NCBI GenBank assembly: GCA_017309275.1 | Contig: JAFKLT010000042.1 | Span: 25,937-89,936, forward strand | DNA: 64,000 nucleotides | Direction: 5' to 3' | Origin: Sphingomonadales bacterium | GTDB taxonomy: Bacteria > Pseudomonadota > Alphaproteobacteria > Sphingomonadales > Sphingomonadaceae | In this document: in pieces, positions 1-8,478 of the stretch | Position numbering within the stretch: the first letter of the stretch is position 1 | How the letters are laid out: every line of letters starts with the position of its first letter | Made by a program: the position numbers and the translations under genes | Notes under the pieces: model-generated | What the model was told of the DNA's origin: nothing | Database searches by the model: none | The model's input: only the letters and a program-made list of their open reading frames with translations

Positions 1-110
1 TCGGGAAATTCATGTCCGAAGTCCTGACGCTCGGCTTTGCGGACGAGGAGGGCGCGGTGATCCTGTTTGCGCCCGATCACGCGGTGCCGAACGGCTCGCG
101 TCTCTTCTGA
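1..110 (+). CDS. C-terminal end of an unidentified protein (partial)
   Basis: An open frame enters the window at base 3 and ends at a TGA at 108-110. The last 35 residues run from GKFMSEVLTLGF to the end PNGSRLF and show a mix of hydrophobic and acidic residues with no motif I recognise. The start lies outside the window, so length and family cannot be judged. The following gene begins 58 bases later after a good ribosome binding site, so it may or may not share a transcript. Confidence 0.5.
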   Translation, partial: GKFMSEVLTLGFADEEGAVILFAPDHAVPNGSRLF

Positions 111-168
111 CCTTTCGCGCGCGGGGCTGACGGGTTAAGCTCCGCTCGGGAACAGGGGGAGAGGGACG

Positions 169-579
169 ATGACGTTACCGGTAACCGCATTCGTAGCCGC
201 CGTTTGCGCGCTTTTGCTGCTGATCACCGCGATCGACACGGTCCGCCAGCGATTGCGACTGGGCGCGGCGTTCGGCGATCATGGCGACGCCAAGCTGATC
301 AGCGCCAGCCGCGCGCACGGCAATCTGGCCGAATATGCACCGATCTCCATCATCCTGCTCGGCCTGCTGGAGACCACGCGCGCCAATCATATGGCGTTGA
401 TGGTCATCGGCGCGATCTTCCTGCTCGGCCGCGTCGGCCACATCGTCGGGCTCTATACGCCGTCGGAGCCGGGCAAGGCGCCGCTGGGCCGCCAGGTCGG
501 CGTTGTCGCGACCTTTGCCACGCTGCTCATACTCGGGCTGTGGACGCTGTGGATTCTTGCGACGCAGAATCTGGGGTGA
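169..579 (+). CDS. MAPEG family membrane protein
   Basis: A 136-residue integral membrane protein of the MAPEG family (membrane-associated proteins in eicosanoid and glutathione metabolism). Four hydrophobic segments lie near residues 4-23, 57-68, 76-95 and 109-131. The family signature Arg-x3-Asn-x2-Glu is present as R48, N52 and E55 in SRAHGNLAEYAP. Eukaryotic members are glutathione transferases or peroxidases; bacterial members are mostly uncharacterised, so the activity here is inferred only. The start is supported by GGGGGAGAGGGA just upstream. The stop overlaps the next ATG by one base, so the two small membrane proteins are probably translated together. Confidence 0.85.
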   Translation: MTLPVTAFVAAVCALLLLITAIDTVRQRLRLGAAFGDHGDAKLISASRAHGNLAEYAPISIILLGLLETTRANHMALMVIGAIFLLGRVGHIVGLYTPSEPGKAPLGRQVGVVATFATLLILGLWTLWILATQNLG

Positions 580-752
580 TGGAGGGCGATAATCGCCCGC
601 TCGACTATTGGCTGCTGATCGGAATGCAGACGGCTCCGATCCTGTTCGTGTGGCTGTTCCTGCGGCGCGGTTATCGATCTTCGCTGCGGCGTGCGGCCTT
701 TACCTATGCGGCGGCGATGACGGCGCTGCCGATGATCGGCACCTTCGGCTAG
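579..752 (+). CDS. Small hydrophobic protein, unknown
   Basis: A 57-residue frame whose ATG shares its A with the TGA of the MAPEG gene, an arrangement that favours coupled translation. It has a charged head (MEGDNRPLDYW), a hydrophobic stretch around residues 12-28 (LLIGMQTAPILFVWLFL), a basic patch (RRGYRSSLRR) and a second hydrophobic stretch near the C-terminus. It looks like a small inner-membrane protein with two helices. I recognise no family. The coupling and the membrane-like composition are the only evidence that it is a real gene. Confidence 0.5.
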   Translation: MEGDNRPLDYWLLIGMQTAPILFVWLFLRRGYRSSLRRAAFTYAAAMTALPMIGTFG

Positions 753-811
753 CCTTGGCCGTCGACCAGCGCGACCGCGCGAATCCAGCCTTTAAGCTGA
801 AGGTCGATTTC
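749..811 (-). pseudogene. Possible remnant of a second cyclase C-terminus
   Basis: On the minus strand this stretch reads EIDLQLKGWIRAVALVDGQG and then stops. The intact cyclase gene at 1535-2302 ends KIERASAGWIRAVALVAE. The nine residues GWIRAVALV are identical, and an 18-base run (accgcgcgaatccagcct) is shared at the DNA level. No upstream part of a cyclase gene is recognisable between 811 and 934. It could be the scar of an old tandem duplication or a recombination end. The match is short, so confidence is low. Confidence 0.35.
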
Positions 812-933
812 GGCTCCTCGATCGGCGTCAAAAAGAGCCGCGCGCAGATCTTCGCGCTACGCGCTCGACGAATTGCCGGGCGACAGGTTCCGGACGGATC
901 TAGACCGTTCCGACCTTTCTTCGTCCGCCGATT

Positions 934-1530
934 TCAGAGCGCGTCGGGGTGCTGGTCGACCAACTCGAGCCGGCGGATGATTTGCCCGCACCGGATGATT
1001 GCACCCGGCGCGATCACGGCATTCGCGCCGATGCGAGCGTGATCGCCGATCAGCGCTCCGAATTTGGTGACGCCCGTATCTATCGCGCCAATCCGGATCG
1101 TTTTGTCCGCCATTTCATTCCGATAGTTGGCAACGATGCTGCCAGCCTCGAGGTTCACATCCGCGCCGATCACGGAGTCGCCAAAAAAATTGAAGTGGGC
1201 GAGCTTCGTGCCGTTGAACAGAAAGGAGGATTTCAGCTCGGATCCCGGGCCGATGATGCAGTCAGCGTCGAGATAGGTGCCACCGCGCAACAGGGCCCCG
1301 GCGGCTACGAAACAATTTTCACCGATGATCGCCGGCCCCTTGATCAGCGCGCCGACCTCCACTGTGGCACTGCGGTGCCGCGCGACGCCATCGTCGATCG
1401 CATAGCCGGCGCCGAGCCGGTCGATCGCTGCCCGTACATGGTGTTCGGCGTGCTGCGTGATCGCCCACGCCGCATCGTTGATCTGCCCGAAGGGTGAGTT
1501 TCGCCAGCCGGCGATCAGTTCGTCCAGCAA
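934..1530 (-). CDS. Left-handed beta-helix (hexapeptide) transferase-like protein
   Basis: A 198-residue protein made mostly of imperfect hexapeptide repeats from about residue 45 to 185, for example VGALIKGPAIIG, IGADVNLEAGSIVA and IGDHARIGANAVIA. These build a left-handed beta-helix as in GlmU C-terminal domains and other acyltransferases. The segment AHFNFFGDSVIGADVNLEAG resembles the acetyltransferase half of GlmU-like sugar-nucleotide enzymes, but there is no nucleotidyltransferase domain, so the substrate is unknown. It starts with TTG four bases after the stop of the upstream cyclase gene, so the two are almost certainly one operon. The first 40 residues look non-repetitive and helical. 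Confidence 0.75.
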   Translation of the reverse strand: MLDELIAGWRNSPFGQINDAAWAITQHAEHHVRAAIDRLGAGYAIDDGVARHRSATVEVGALIKGPAIIGENCFVAAGALLRGGTYLDADCIIGPGSELKSSFLFNGTKLAHFNFFGDSVIGADVNLEAGSIVANYRNEMADKTIRIGAIDTGVTKFGALIGDHARIGANAVIAPGAIIRCGQIIRRLELVDQHPDAL

Positions 1531-1534
1531 CGGC

Positions 1535-2302
1535 TCACTCTGCCACCAGGGCCACCGCGCGAATCCAGCCTGCGCTCGCCCGCTCGATCTTCACGGGAAA
1601 GCAGCTCAGCGTCCAGCCGGTGGGCGGCAGGGCGCCGAGGTTGGTGAGCTTTTCGATCTGGTAATAGGGCTTGATGCGTCCGGCCTTGTGCCCCTCCCAG
1701 ATGATGAACGGATCACGCGTTTCGGCCCAGCGCCGCGCGGTGTGGCTGAACGGCGCGTCCCAGCTCCACGCGTCGGTGCCGACGACCTTCACGCCGCGCT
1801 CGGTCAGATAGAGCGTCGCCTCGGCGCCCATGCCGCAGCCCTGGTCGGTGAAATTGTCGGTGCCGTAGACCGCGCCCGACTGGACGAGCACGATGTCGAG
1901 CGGTTGCAGGTCGTGGCCGATCCGCGCCAGTTCGGCCTCGACCTCGGCACCGCTCACCACATGTCCTGCCGGCTTGTCCGAGAAGTCGAGCTTCACGCCA
2001 GGGCGGAAGAACAGGTCGAGCGGCGCCTCGTCGATGCTGGGCGCCGGGCTGGCGCCGCTGTCGGTGGTCGAATGGAAATGCCAGGGCGCATCCATATGCG
2101 TGCCGTTGTGCGTCGAGAGCGTCAGGCTTTCGACCGCCCAGCCTTCGCCGTCGGGAAGGTCGTCCTTCGTCAGGCCGGGGAAGAACATCGCGATCTGTTC
2201 CCACGTATTTTCGTGGGTCATATAGCTGATCTGCGGGCGCATCACCGGTGGGTCGGATACGACGTCATTGGTGATCGGGATCGAAAGGTCGATGAACTGC
2301 AT
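1535..2302 (-). CDS. Cyclase family protein (kynurenine formamidase-like metal hydrolase)
   Basis: A 255-residue member of the cyclase/KynB fold. The family's metal-binding motif His-x-Gly-Thr-His-x-Asp-x-Pro-x-His is present as HNGTHMDAPWHF at residues 65-76, giving H65, H69, D71 and H75 as likely metal ligands. A later SHTARRW segment around residue 191 could carry the distal His. Family members hydrolyse N-formylkynurenine or cyclic amides and esters; no kynurenine pathway gene lies nearby, so the substrate is open. It is transcribed away from the MHS transporter, with about 100 bases between the divergent starts, and is followed directly by the hexapeptide protein. Confidence 0.85.
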   Translation of the reverse strand: MQFIDLSIPITNDVVSDPPVMRPQISYMTHENTWEQIAMFFPGLTKDDLPDGEGWAVESLTLSTHNGTHMDAPWHFHSTTDSGASPAPSIDEAPLDLFFRPGVKLDFSDKPAGHVVSGAEVEAELARIGHDLQPLDIVLVQSGAVYGTDNFTDQGCGMGAEATLYLTERGVKVVGTDAWSWDAPFSHTARRWAETRDPFIIWEGHKAGRIKPYYQIEKLTNLGALPPTGWTLSCFPVKIERASAGWIRAVALVAE

Positions 2303-2405
2303 GGCGCGCAGTCTGCCACCGGAATGACGCTACGCCAAGAAGGCTTGCGCAGCGATGTGCGGCGGCTAGAGATGACCAAAGCCCGCACGGGGCGAGGGAG
2401 AGACT

Positions 2406-4037
2406 ATGACCGACGCAGCCGCCGTCGCCGACCATGGCGCGGTTTATCAGCCGACCGCGAAGGATATCCGCCTGGTCATTGCCGCATCGTCGGCGGGGAC
2501 CATCTTCGAATGGTATGATTTCTTCATCTACGGCACGCTCGCGGCGATTATCGGCAAGGCTTTTTTCCCCAGCGACAATGCGACCCTGGAAATCCTGCTC
2601 GTCTGGGCCGGATTTGCGGTGGGCTTTGGTTTTCGGCCGTTGGGCGCGGTGCTGTTCGGCTTTCTCGGCGACAGGTTGGGGCGTAAATATACCTTCCTCG
2701 TGACGGTGACGCTGATGGGCATCGCGACGGCGGGCGTCGGATTGATACCGTCGGCCGCCACCATCGGGATCGCCGCGCCGATCATCGTGATCCTGCTGCG
2801 CATCCTGCAAGGTCTGGCGCTCGGCGGCGAATATGGCGGCGCTGCGGTCTATGTTGCCGAGCATTCGCCGCCCGAAAAGCGCGGTTTCTACACCAGCTTC
2901 ATCCAGGCGAGCGTGGTCGGCGGCTTTGTGCTCAGCCTGATCGTCGTGCTCGGCTGCAAGGCGCTGATGCCCGATGCCCTGTGGGAAAGCTGGGGATGGC
3001 GCGTGCCGTTCCTGCTGTCGCTGATCCTGCTCGCGATTTCGCTGTGGATGCGCCTGAAGCTGTCCGAGAGCCCGGTGTTCCAGGCGATGAAGGCCGAGGG
3101 CGAGCTGGCCAAGAATCCGCTCAAGGAAAGCTTTACCTATCCGGGCAATCCGAAGCGCATCTTCGTCGCGCTGTTCGGCATCGCCGCCGGCCTGACCGTC
3201 ATCTGGTACACGGCGATGTTCTCCGGCCTCGCGTTCCTGAAAGGGCCGATGAAGGTCGACGATACCGCGGCCGAGATCATCGTCGGCTTCGCCGCGGCGC
3301 TCGGCATGGGCTTTTTCCTGTGGGCGGGCCATCTGTCCGATCGCATCGGGCGGAAGAAGCCGATCGTGTGGGGCTATGCCGCGACGCTGATCCTGCTGTT
3401 TCCGCTCTTCTGGCTGATGGGCGCCGTCGCGAACCCCGACCTGAAGGAAGCGGCCGCCAAGGCGCCCGTCGTCGTGACCGGCAGCCAATGCTCCTATGAT
3501 CCGTTCGCGCAAAAGGGACAGGCCACGGCGTGCGGGCGCACGATCGCCGAACTGACGAAGCTGGGCGTTCCCTATACGGTTCAGTCGTCGGCCAGCGGCT
3601 TCGACAGCGTGAAGATCATGATCGGCGCGCGCGAGGTCGCGGGCGAGGATCCGGCGATCCTGAAACCCGCGCTGGAGGCCTCGGGCTACAGCTTCGACAA
3701 GCAGGTTCCGGGTCCGCTGGCGATCGGCGTCATCCTGGTCGCGCTGCTTGGCCTGAGCGCGCTGTCGGGGTTCACCTATGGTCCCGTAGCGGCGCTGTTG
3801 TCGGAAATGTTTCCGCCGCATGTGCGCTATTCGTCGCTGTCGATTCCCTATCACCTCGGCACCGGCTATTTCGGCGGTTTCCTGCCCTTTATTGCCAGCC
3901 TGATCGCCGCGGTAACCGGCAATGCCTATGCCGGATTGTGGTATACATGGGGCGTCGTGCTCGTCGCTTTCCTGGTCGCGGCGTTCATGCTGAAGGAACC
4001 GGTCGAAGGGGAATGGGACCGCCCGAAAGCAGGCTGA
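2406..4037 (+). CDS. MFS transporter, metabolite:H+ symporter (MHS) type
   Basis: A 543-residue inner-membrane transporter. Twelve hydrophobic segments are visible, with the MHS hallmark FEWYDFFIYG at residues 34-43, the loop 2-3 signature GDRLGRK near 88-94 and a second DRIGRKK around residue 313. ProP/KgtP/ShiA-like relatives move carboxylates, betaine or shikimate together with protons. An extra hydrophilic segment of about 95 residues (roughly 340-435) with two cysteines lies between two late helices and is longer than in typical 430-residue MHS proteins. The gene stands alone, divergent from the cyclase pair, which may supply or use its substrate. Confidence 0.88.
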   Translation: MTDAAAVADHGAVYQPTAKDIRLVIAASSAGTIFEWYDFFIYGTLAAIIGKAFFPSDNATLEILLVWAGFAVGFGFRPLGAVLFGFLGDRLGRKYTFLVTVTLMGIATAGVGLIPSAATIGIAAPIIVILLRILQGLALGGEYGGAAVYVAEHSPPEKRGFYTSFIQASVVGGFVLSLIVVLGCKALMPDALWESWGWRVPFLLSLILLAISLWMRLKLSESPVFQAMKAEGELAKNPLKESFTYPGNPKRIFVALFGIAAGLTVIWYTAMFSGLAFLKGPMKVDDTAAEIIVGFAAALGMGFFLWAGHLSDRIGRKKPIVWGYAATLILLFPLFWLMGAVANPDLKEAAAKAPVVVTGSQCSYDPFAQKGQATACGRTIAELTKLGVPYTVQSSASGFDSVKIMIGAREVAGEDPAILKPALEASGYSFDKQVPGPLAIGVILVALLGLSALSGFTYGPVAALLSEMFPPHVRYSSLSIPYHLGTGYFGGFLPFIASLIAAVTGNAYAGLWYTWGVVLVAFLVAAFMLKEPVEGEWDRPKAG

Positions 4038-4077
4038 CCCCATTGGCGCTGCCCCGAAACGCGTCTAGGGGCGGTGC

Positions 4078-5121
4078 ATGATCGACATCGCATCGCCGCT
4101 CCGTCTACGCATCGATTCCGCCGCGCTCGTTTCCAATTGGCGCTGGCTTGCGGCGCAGAGCGGTCAGGCGTGCGGCGCGGCGATCAAGGCCGACGGCTAT
4201 GGCCTTGGCGCGCGCGGCGTGATGCGCCACCTGGCGGCTGCCGGATGCCGTGATTTCTTCGTCGCGACCTGGGCCGAGGCGGCCGCCCTGATGCCGCTGG
4301 CGGAGGGCGTGTCGCTTTCGGTGCTGCACGGCGTGGGGAAGAGCGACATGATCGCCGCGCGAACGCTGCCCGCGCGTCCCGTCCTCAACAGCCTGGAACA
4401 GGTCGCGCGCTGGCGCGAGGCGGGCGAGGGGAAGCCGTGCGACGTGATGATCGACACCGGCATGAACCGGCTGGGCCTGCGTCCCGAAGAGGCGCTGGGC
4501 GGGGCGCTTGATGGGCTGGTGATCGAGACGCTGCTCAGCCACTTGGCGTCGGCGGACGAGGATAGCCCGCAGAATGCAAGCCAGCTTGCCGCCTTTCGCG
4601 CGGTGCGCGAGCAAATCCCGGCGCGGCGGTACAGCCTGGCGAACAGCGCGGGCATCTGTCTGGGCGCCGACTATGGTTTCGATCTGACGCGCCCCGGGCT
4701 GGCGCTCTATGGCGGGATCCCGCGGGAAGAGGCGCGCGGGGCGATCCGTCAGGTCGCGTTTCCCGAAGCGCGGGTGCTGCAGCTTCGCGAGGTGCCCGCC
4801 GGCGAAACGGTCGGCTATGGCGCGACCTGGACGGCGCAGCGGACCAGCCGGGTGGCGGTCGCGAACATGGGATATGCCGACGGGTATCTGCGCTGCCACG
4901 CGGGGTCGGGCGGCGCGACATGGCGTGCAAGAGACCTGCCGCTCGTCGGACGCGTGTCGATGGACCTTGTCGCTTTCGATGCAAGCGATGCCGATGGGCT
5001 GGGCGAGGGCGACTGGCTGGCGCTCGATTACGACCTGGCGCAGGTCGCGGACCGCAGCGGCCTGTCGCAATATGAACTGCTGACCGGGCTCGGGACGCGT
5101 TACGATCGCTACTGGATATGA
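4078..5121 (+). CDS. alr: Alanine racemase
   Basis: A 347-residue PLP enzyme that interconverts L- and D-alanine for peptidoglycan. The PLP lysine is K37 in AIKADGYGLGA. The second catalytic base is the tyrosine near residue 247 in TVGYGATW. The C-terminal beta domain has GRVSMD and LLTGLGTRYDRYW. The length fits the family (about 350-370). The ATG follows AGGGGCGGTGC. It lies 40 bases after the transporter gene on the same strand, but nothing links the two functionally. A strong hairpin follows directly after its stop codon. Confidence 0.93.
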   Translation: MIDIASPLRLRIDSAALVSNWRWLAAQSGQACGAAIKADGYGLGARGVMRHLAAAGCRDFFVATWAEAAALMPLAEGVSLSVLHGVGKSDMIAARTLPARPVLNSLEQVARWREAGEGKPCDVMIDTGMNRLGLRPEEALGGALDGLVIETLLSHLASADEDSPQNASQLAAFRAVREQIPARRYSLANSAGICLGADYGFDLTRPGLALYGGIPREEARGAIRQVAFPEARVLQLREVPAGETVGYGATWTAQRTSRVAVANMGYADGYLRCHAGSGGATWRARDLPLVGRVSMDLVAFDASDADGLGEGDWLALDYDLAQVADRSGLSQYELLTGLGTRYDRYWI

Positions 5122-5156
5122 AAATGGGCCCTCCGGCATGGCCGGAGAGCCCATTT
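5122..5156. terminator. Bidirectional intrinsic terminator between alr and a TonB receptor
   Basis: Arms 5122-5137 and 5141-5156 pair over 16 bases with one mismatch (AAATGGGCCCTCCGGC against GCCGGAGAGCCCATTT). The loop is three bases, and short A/T runs sit on both sides. It lies between two convergent genes whose stops are at 5121 and 5177, so it can end transcription from both directions. Confidence 0.85.
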
Positions 5157-5176
5157 CCTGACGTTCACGTCCGCGG

Positions 5177-8100
5177 TCAGAAGCTGACGCTTGCCCCCAG
5201 GCGGAAGTAACGTCCCAGAACACCGCGGAAATAGGTGATCGAACCGCCGCTCGCCGGATAGGGGTAGGGCGGCTGCTTGTCGAACAGGTTGTCGACCGTG
5301 AAATGCAGGTCGAACCGGTCAGCGATGCTGACGTTCGCGCCGACGTTGACGAAGACCACGCTCGGAAGGTTGTTGAGGCCGTCCGGATAATAGTCGTCAG
5401 CGACTTCGGGATCGATCTTTGCCTTGCCGATGTAGGAAAGCTGCGTGAACACGCCGAAGCTCGGTTCGGTGTAGTTCACCGACAGCACGCCCTTGTGCTT
5501 CGAATAGCCGATGCCGCCGTCCTGCTGCGTCCGGGCCGAGCCCGGATCGGCGCGGGTGCTGAGTTCGTCCATATACTGGTACGAGAGGCTGAACGACACT
5601 TGGCTTTCGGCGCCGAGGAACGGCGTCGGGACGCGGTAGTCGACGGAGCCGAGCAGGCCCTTGTAGCGCATGTCCGCCAGGTTCAGATACTGCACCTCGA
5701 CGAAGTCGATCTGGCCGCTGGCATCGCGCGTGAAGCGGGCGCAATTGGCCGCGTTCGGGAAATCGGTCGAGTCATAGCAGTTGGCCAGGATCGTACCGGC
5801 GCCGCCATCGGTGATCGCGTCGGTCAGCTTGATATCGACCCAGTCGACGCTCGCGCGCAGGCGCGGGATGAAGCTGGGAGCGAACACCGCGCCGATGGTC
5901 CAGCTATCCGCCTTTTCATTCTTCAGGACCGGGTTGCCCTCGATCGCCTGGAGGAAGGACGCGCTGTTCGACAGCGAGCTGAAGTTCGCGGGCAGGCCGT
6001 CGGCGGCGCAATTGGCCTGACGGGTCGTCGGGGCGGGGCCGTTGCCGAGGTTCGCCTGGTCGCACGGATCGACGGCAAAGCCGAAGAAGGTGCTCGACGG
6101 GTTGAACAGTTCGGTGATCGCGGGCGCACGGATCGCGCGGGTAAAATTGCCGCGGATCGTGAAATCCGGAACGATCCCCAGGCGGCCGCCGAGCGTCCAG
6201 GTCCAGTCGCTGCCGGCCAGGCTGTGGTCGACGTAACGCACGGCGCCCTTGACCTCGAGGAGGTCGATGAAGCTGTCGGTCGACGGCGAGATGATCTGGG
6301 CCAGGAATTCACCCGAGATTTCGTCGGTGTTGAATTTGCCGTTGACCGGCAGGATCGGCACCGAACGGCCATAGGGGACGCGATCGTTCGTGGGATCGCC
6401 GTCGCCATTCTCGTCGGTCAGCGGATCGGGATCGTCGGCGCCGTAGAAAAAGGCGCCGGGATCGAATTTCTGGGATTCCTCGCGATGCTCATAGCCGATG
6501 GCGATCGAGAAATCGCCGCCCGGAAGCTTGAACAGGGGACCCGACAGCGACGCCGTGAAATCCTTTTGCTTGTTGATCGAACGCGGGTTCGCGATCGCCG
6601 TGATATAGTCGAGCGCGGCCTGCGAATTGCGTCCCGTACCGAACAGGTTGATCGGCGTGCAATTGGGGTTGATCGACGGGAAAGGCGAATTGACCACACC
6701 CGCGCGGCAGGTGATCGTACCGCCCGGTCCGGCGACGGCGTCGATCGCATTCAGGAAATTCTGCTGAATGATCTCGCGCGACTCGCTCGTCGTCTTGGAG
6801 CGGCCATAGTTGCCGACGACTTCCCAGTTCCACGTTCCCGCAAGCAGGTCGAAACTGCCGTCGAAGCCGCCGACAAAGCGCATCACCTCGACCTCACCCG
6901 TCGAATTGCCGGTCGCAAGATCGGTATTCGCCCGCGCGAGGTAGAAATAATCCTGACTCGGCGCGCCCGAATTCAGGTCGGACAGCGGATTGTTGTTGAT
7001 CGCATCGATGATCGCTGCCCGCGCCGCAGGGGTGAGGAACGGGTTATCGACGCTCATGATCAGATTGCCGTCGGCGTCGCCGGCATTGGCGAACAGCGCC
7101 GAGTTGTACACGGGTTGGTCGCGCAGATTGCGACCCTTGCTGTTCGAATACCAGGCCTCGCCGAAGAAGCGGACCGAATCGGTCAGCTCATATTTCGTCG
7201 TCAGGATCGCGCTGTAGCGGCGCGTTTCCGACAGGAGGTTCGTCGTGGGCACCAGGCTGAAGCCGTTGCCGCCTTCGAAGTCGACGCCGAACGAGCCCGG
7301 CGCGCCGGCGTAGCGGCCGAAGTCGATCGGGATCAGGTTACCGTTTTCGTCGAAGCGAAGCTGGGCGCCGCTGGCGTTCTGGACGCCGAAGTTCAGGCCG
7401 TTGGTGCCGAAGAAGAGCAGTTCCTGTTCGGGGCTGAGCGGGATGAAGTCGCCGCCGACCATCGGAATGCCGCTGTCCGAAATCGCCGGAATCCGACGAT
7501 CGCGATACAGCTCCTGGCTGAAGATCGAAGTAGGGTCGCTGGCGTTGCCGAAAAACAGGCCGCTCGAATAGAAGGAGCGATCGACGCCGGTCAGCCCCTT
7601 GCTCTTGTTATACTCACCCGCGAAGGTGATGTTGCCGCGGCCATCGCCGAAATTCTGGCCGGCGAGCGCGCGAACGCGGTAGTTCTGGCCATCGCCGCGA
7701 TCCGAAATGCCATATTGGCCGTCGATTTCGAGGCCTTCATAATCCTGTTTAAGGATGACGTTGATCGTCCCCGAGATCGCGTCCGCGCCATAGATCGGCG
7801 CGCCGCCGACGGCGATCGTCTCGATCCGATCGAGCAACTTGGTCGGAATGATGTTGAGGTCGACCTGGCTGCCCGCGCCGGTAGGACCAAAGATCGATGA
7901 GGTGTTCGACGATACGAAGCGGCGGCCGTTGACCAGGGTCAGGGTGCGCTGCGAGCCGAGGCCCAGGAAGTTGACGAAGCTTTGCCCCTGACCCAGTCCA
8001 GACTGAGCGCCGATGGGCGAGTTGCCGGGAACGCCGAAAGACGGCTGCTCATTGAGTGCCTGGCCCAGCGTTTCGAAGCCGCGCGCCTCGATGTCGGTCG

Positions 8101-8302
8101 ATTGGACGACGACAGAGGGCTCTACGGTGTCGAAGTTGGCACGGGCGATGCGCGAACCGGTAACGACGATCGTCTCGCCGCTGGCGGCAGTGTCGCTGCT
8201 CTCATCGGCCGCGGTGGGGGCGCCCTGCGCGATGGCGGGGGACGCAACGGAAATGGCCACTGCAAAGGCGGCGGCACCCAGAAACAGGTGTGACTTGATC
8301 AT
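5177..8302 (-). CDS. TonB-dependent outer-membrane receptor (1)
   Basis: A 1041-residue TonB-dependent receptor. I start it at the ATG at 8302: GGGAG lies about eight bases upstream, and a clear signal peptide follows (MIKSHLFLGAAAFAVAIS, cleavage after AIA near residue 26). The plug domain begins near GETIVVTGSRI, and TLTLVNGRRFVSS is a typical plug segment. The C-terminus ends with an aromatic residue (GASVSF), as expected for an outer-membrane barrel. The ligand cannot be told from sequence. It is a paralogue of the receptor at 9551-12700, with the same plug grammar. Between them lies a 2-oxoglutarate oxygenase gene on the same strand. Confidence 0.93.
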   Translation of the reverse strand: MIKSHLFLGAAAFAVAISVASPAIAQGAPTAADESSDTAASGETIVVTGSRIARANFDTVEPSVVVQSTDIEARGFETLGQALNEQPSFGVPGNSPIGAQSGLGQGQSFVNFLGLGSQRTLTLVNGRRFVSSNTSSIFGPTGAGSQVDLNIIPTKLLDRIETIAVGGAPIYGADAISGTINVILKQDYEGLEIDGQYGISDRGDGQNYRVRALAGQNFGDGRGNITFAGEYNKSKGLTGVDRSFYSSGLFFGNASDPTSIFSQELYRDRRIPAISDSGIPMVGGDFIPLSPEQELLFFGTNGLNFGVQNASGAQLRFDENGNLIPIDFGRYAGAPGSFGVDFEGGNGFSLVPTTNLLSETRRYSAILTTKYELTDSVRFFGEAWYSNSKGRNLRDQPVYNSALFANAGDADGNLIMSVDNPFLTPAARAAIIDAINNNPLSDLNSGAPSQDYFYLARANTDLATGNSTGEVEVMRFVGGFDGSFDLLAGTWNWEVVGNYGRSKTTSESREIIQQNFLNAIDAVAGPGGTITCRAGVVNSPFPSINPNCTPINLFGTGRNSQAALDYITAIANPRSINKQKDFTASLSGPLFKLPGGDFSIAIGYEHREESQKFDPGAFFYGADDPDPLTDENGDGDPTNDRVPYGRSVPILPVNGKFNTDEISGEFLAQIISPSTDSFIDLLEVKGAVRYVDHSLAGSDWTWTLGGRLGIVPDFTIRGNFTRAIRAPAITELFNPSSTFFGFAVDPCDQANLGNGPAPTTRQANCAADGLPANFSSLSNSASFLQAIEGNPVLKNEKADSWTIGAVFAPSFIPRLRASVDWVDIKLTDAITDGGAGTILANCYDSTDFPNAANCARFTRDASGQIDFVEVQYLNLADMRYKGLLGSVDYRVPTPFLGAESQVSFSLSYQYMDELSTRADPGSARTQQDGGIGYSKHKGVLSVNYTEPSFGVFTQLSYIGKAKIDPEVADDYYPDGLNNLPSVVFVNVGANVSIADRFDLHFTVDNLFDKQPPYPYPASGGSITYFRGVLGRYFRLGASVSF

Positions 8303-8478
8303 GGAATACTCCCTGTACCACTCGGAATGGGGGGTGAGCGGTTCGCCGCTAGGAAGACCTGTAATGGTTAACGAAGTCGCCACGATGGGATGAAAATGGC
8401 CGAAAACGGTCGATGTCGCAGGCTGGATGCGACTTTTGGGCAACAGTTTCGACGAGAATGGCGGCTTGAAGGCCTGGC

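Noticed and set aside
2265-4043. A 592-codon minus frame opposite the MHS transporter
   Set aside because: Composition (His/Arg/Gln-rich) is of shadow type and the transporter on the other strand is unmistakable.
5303-7900. An 865-codon open frame on the plus strand inside TonB receptor 1
   Set aside because: It is antisense to a receptor with clear signal peptide, plug and barrel. Its product is Arg/Asp/Val-rich with no domain order, as expected for a shadow frame in high-GC DNA.
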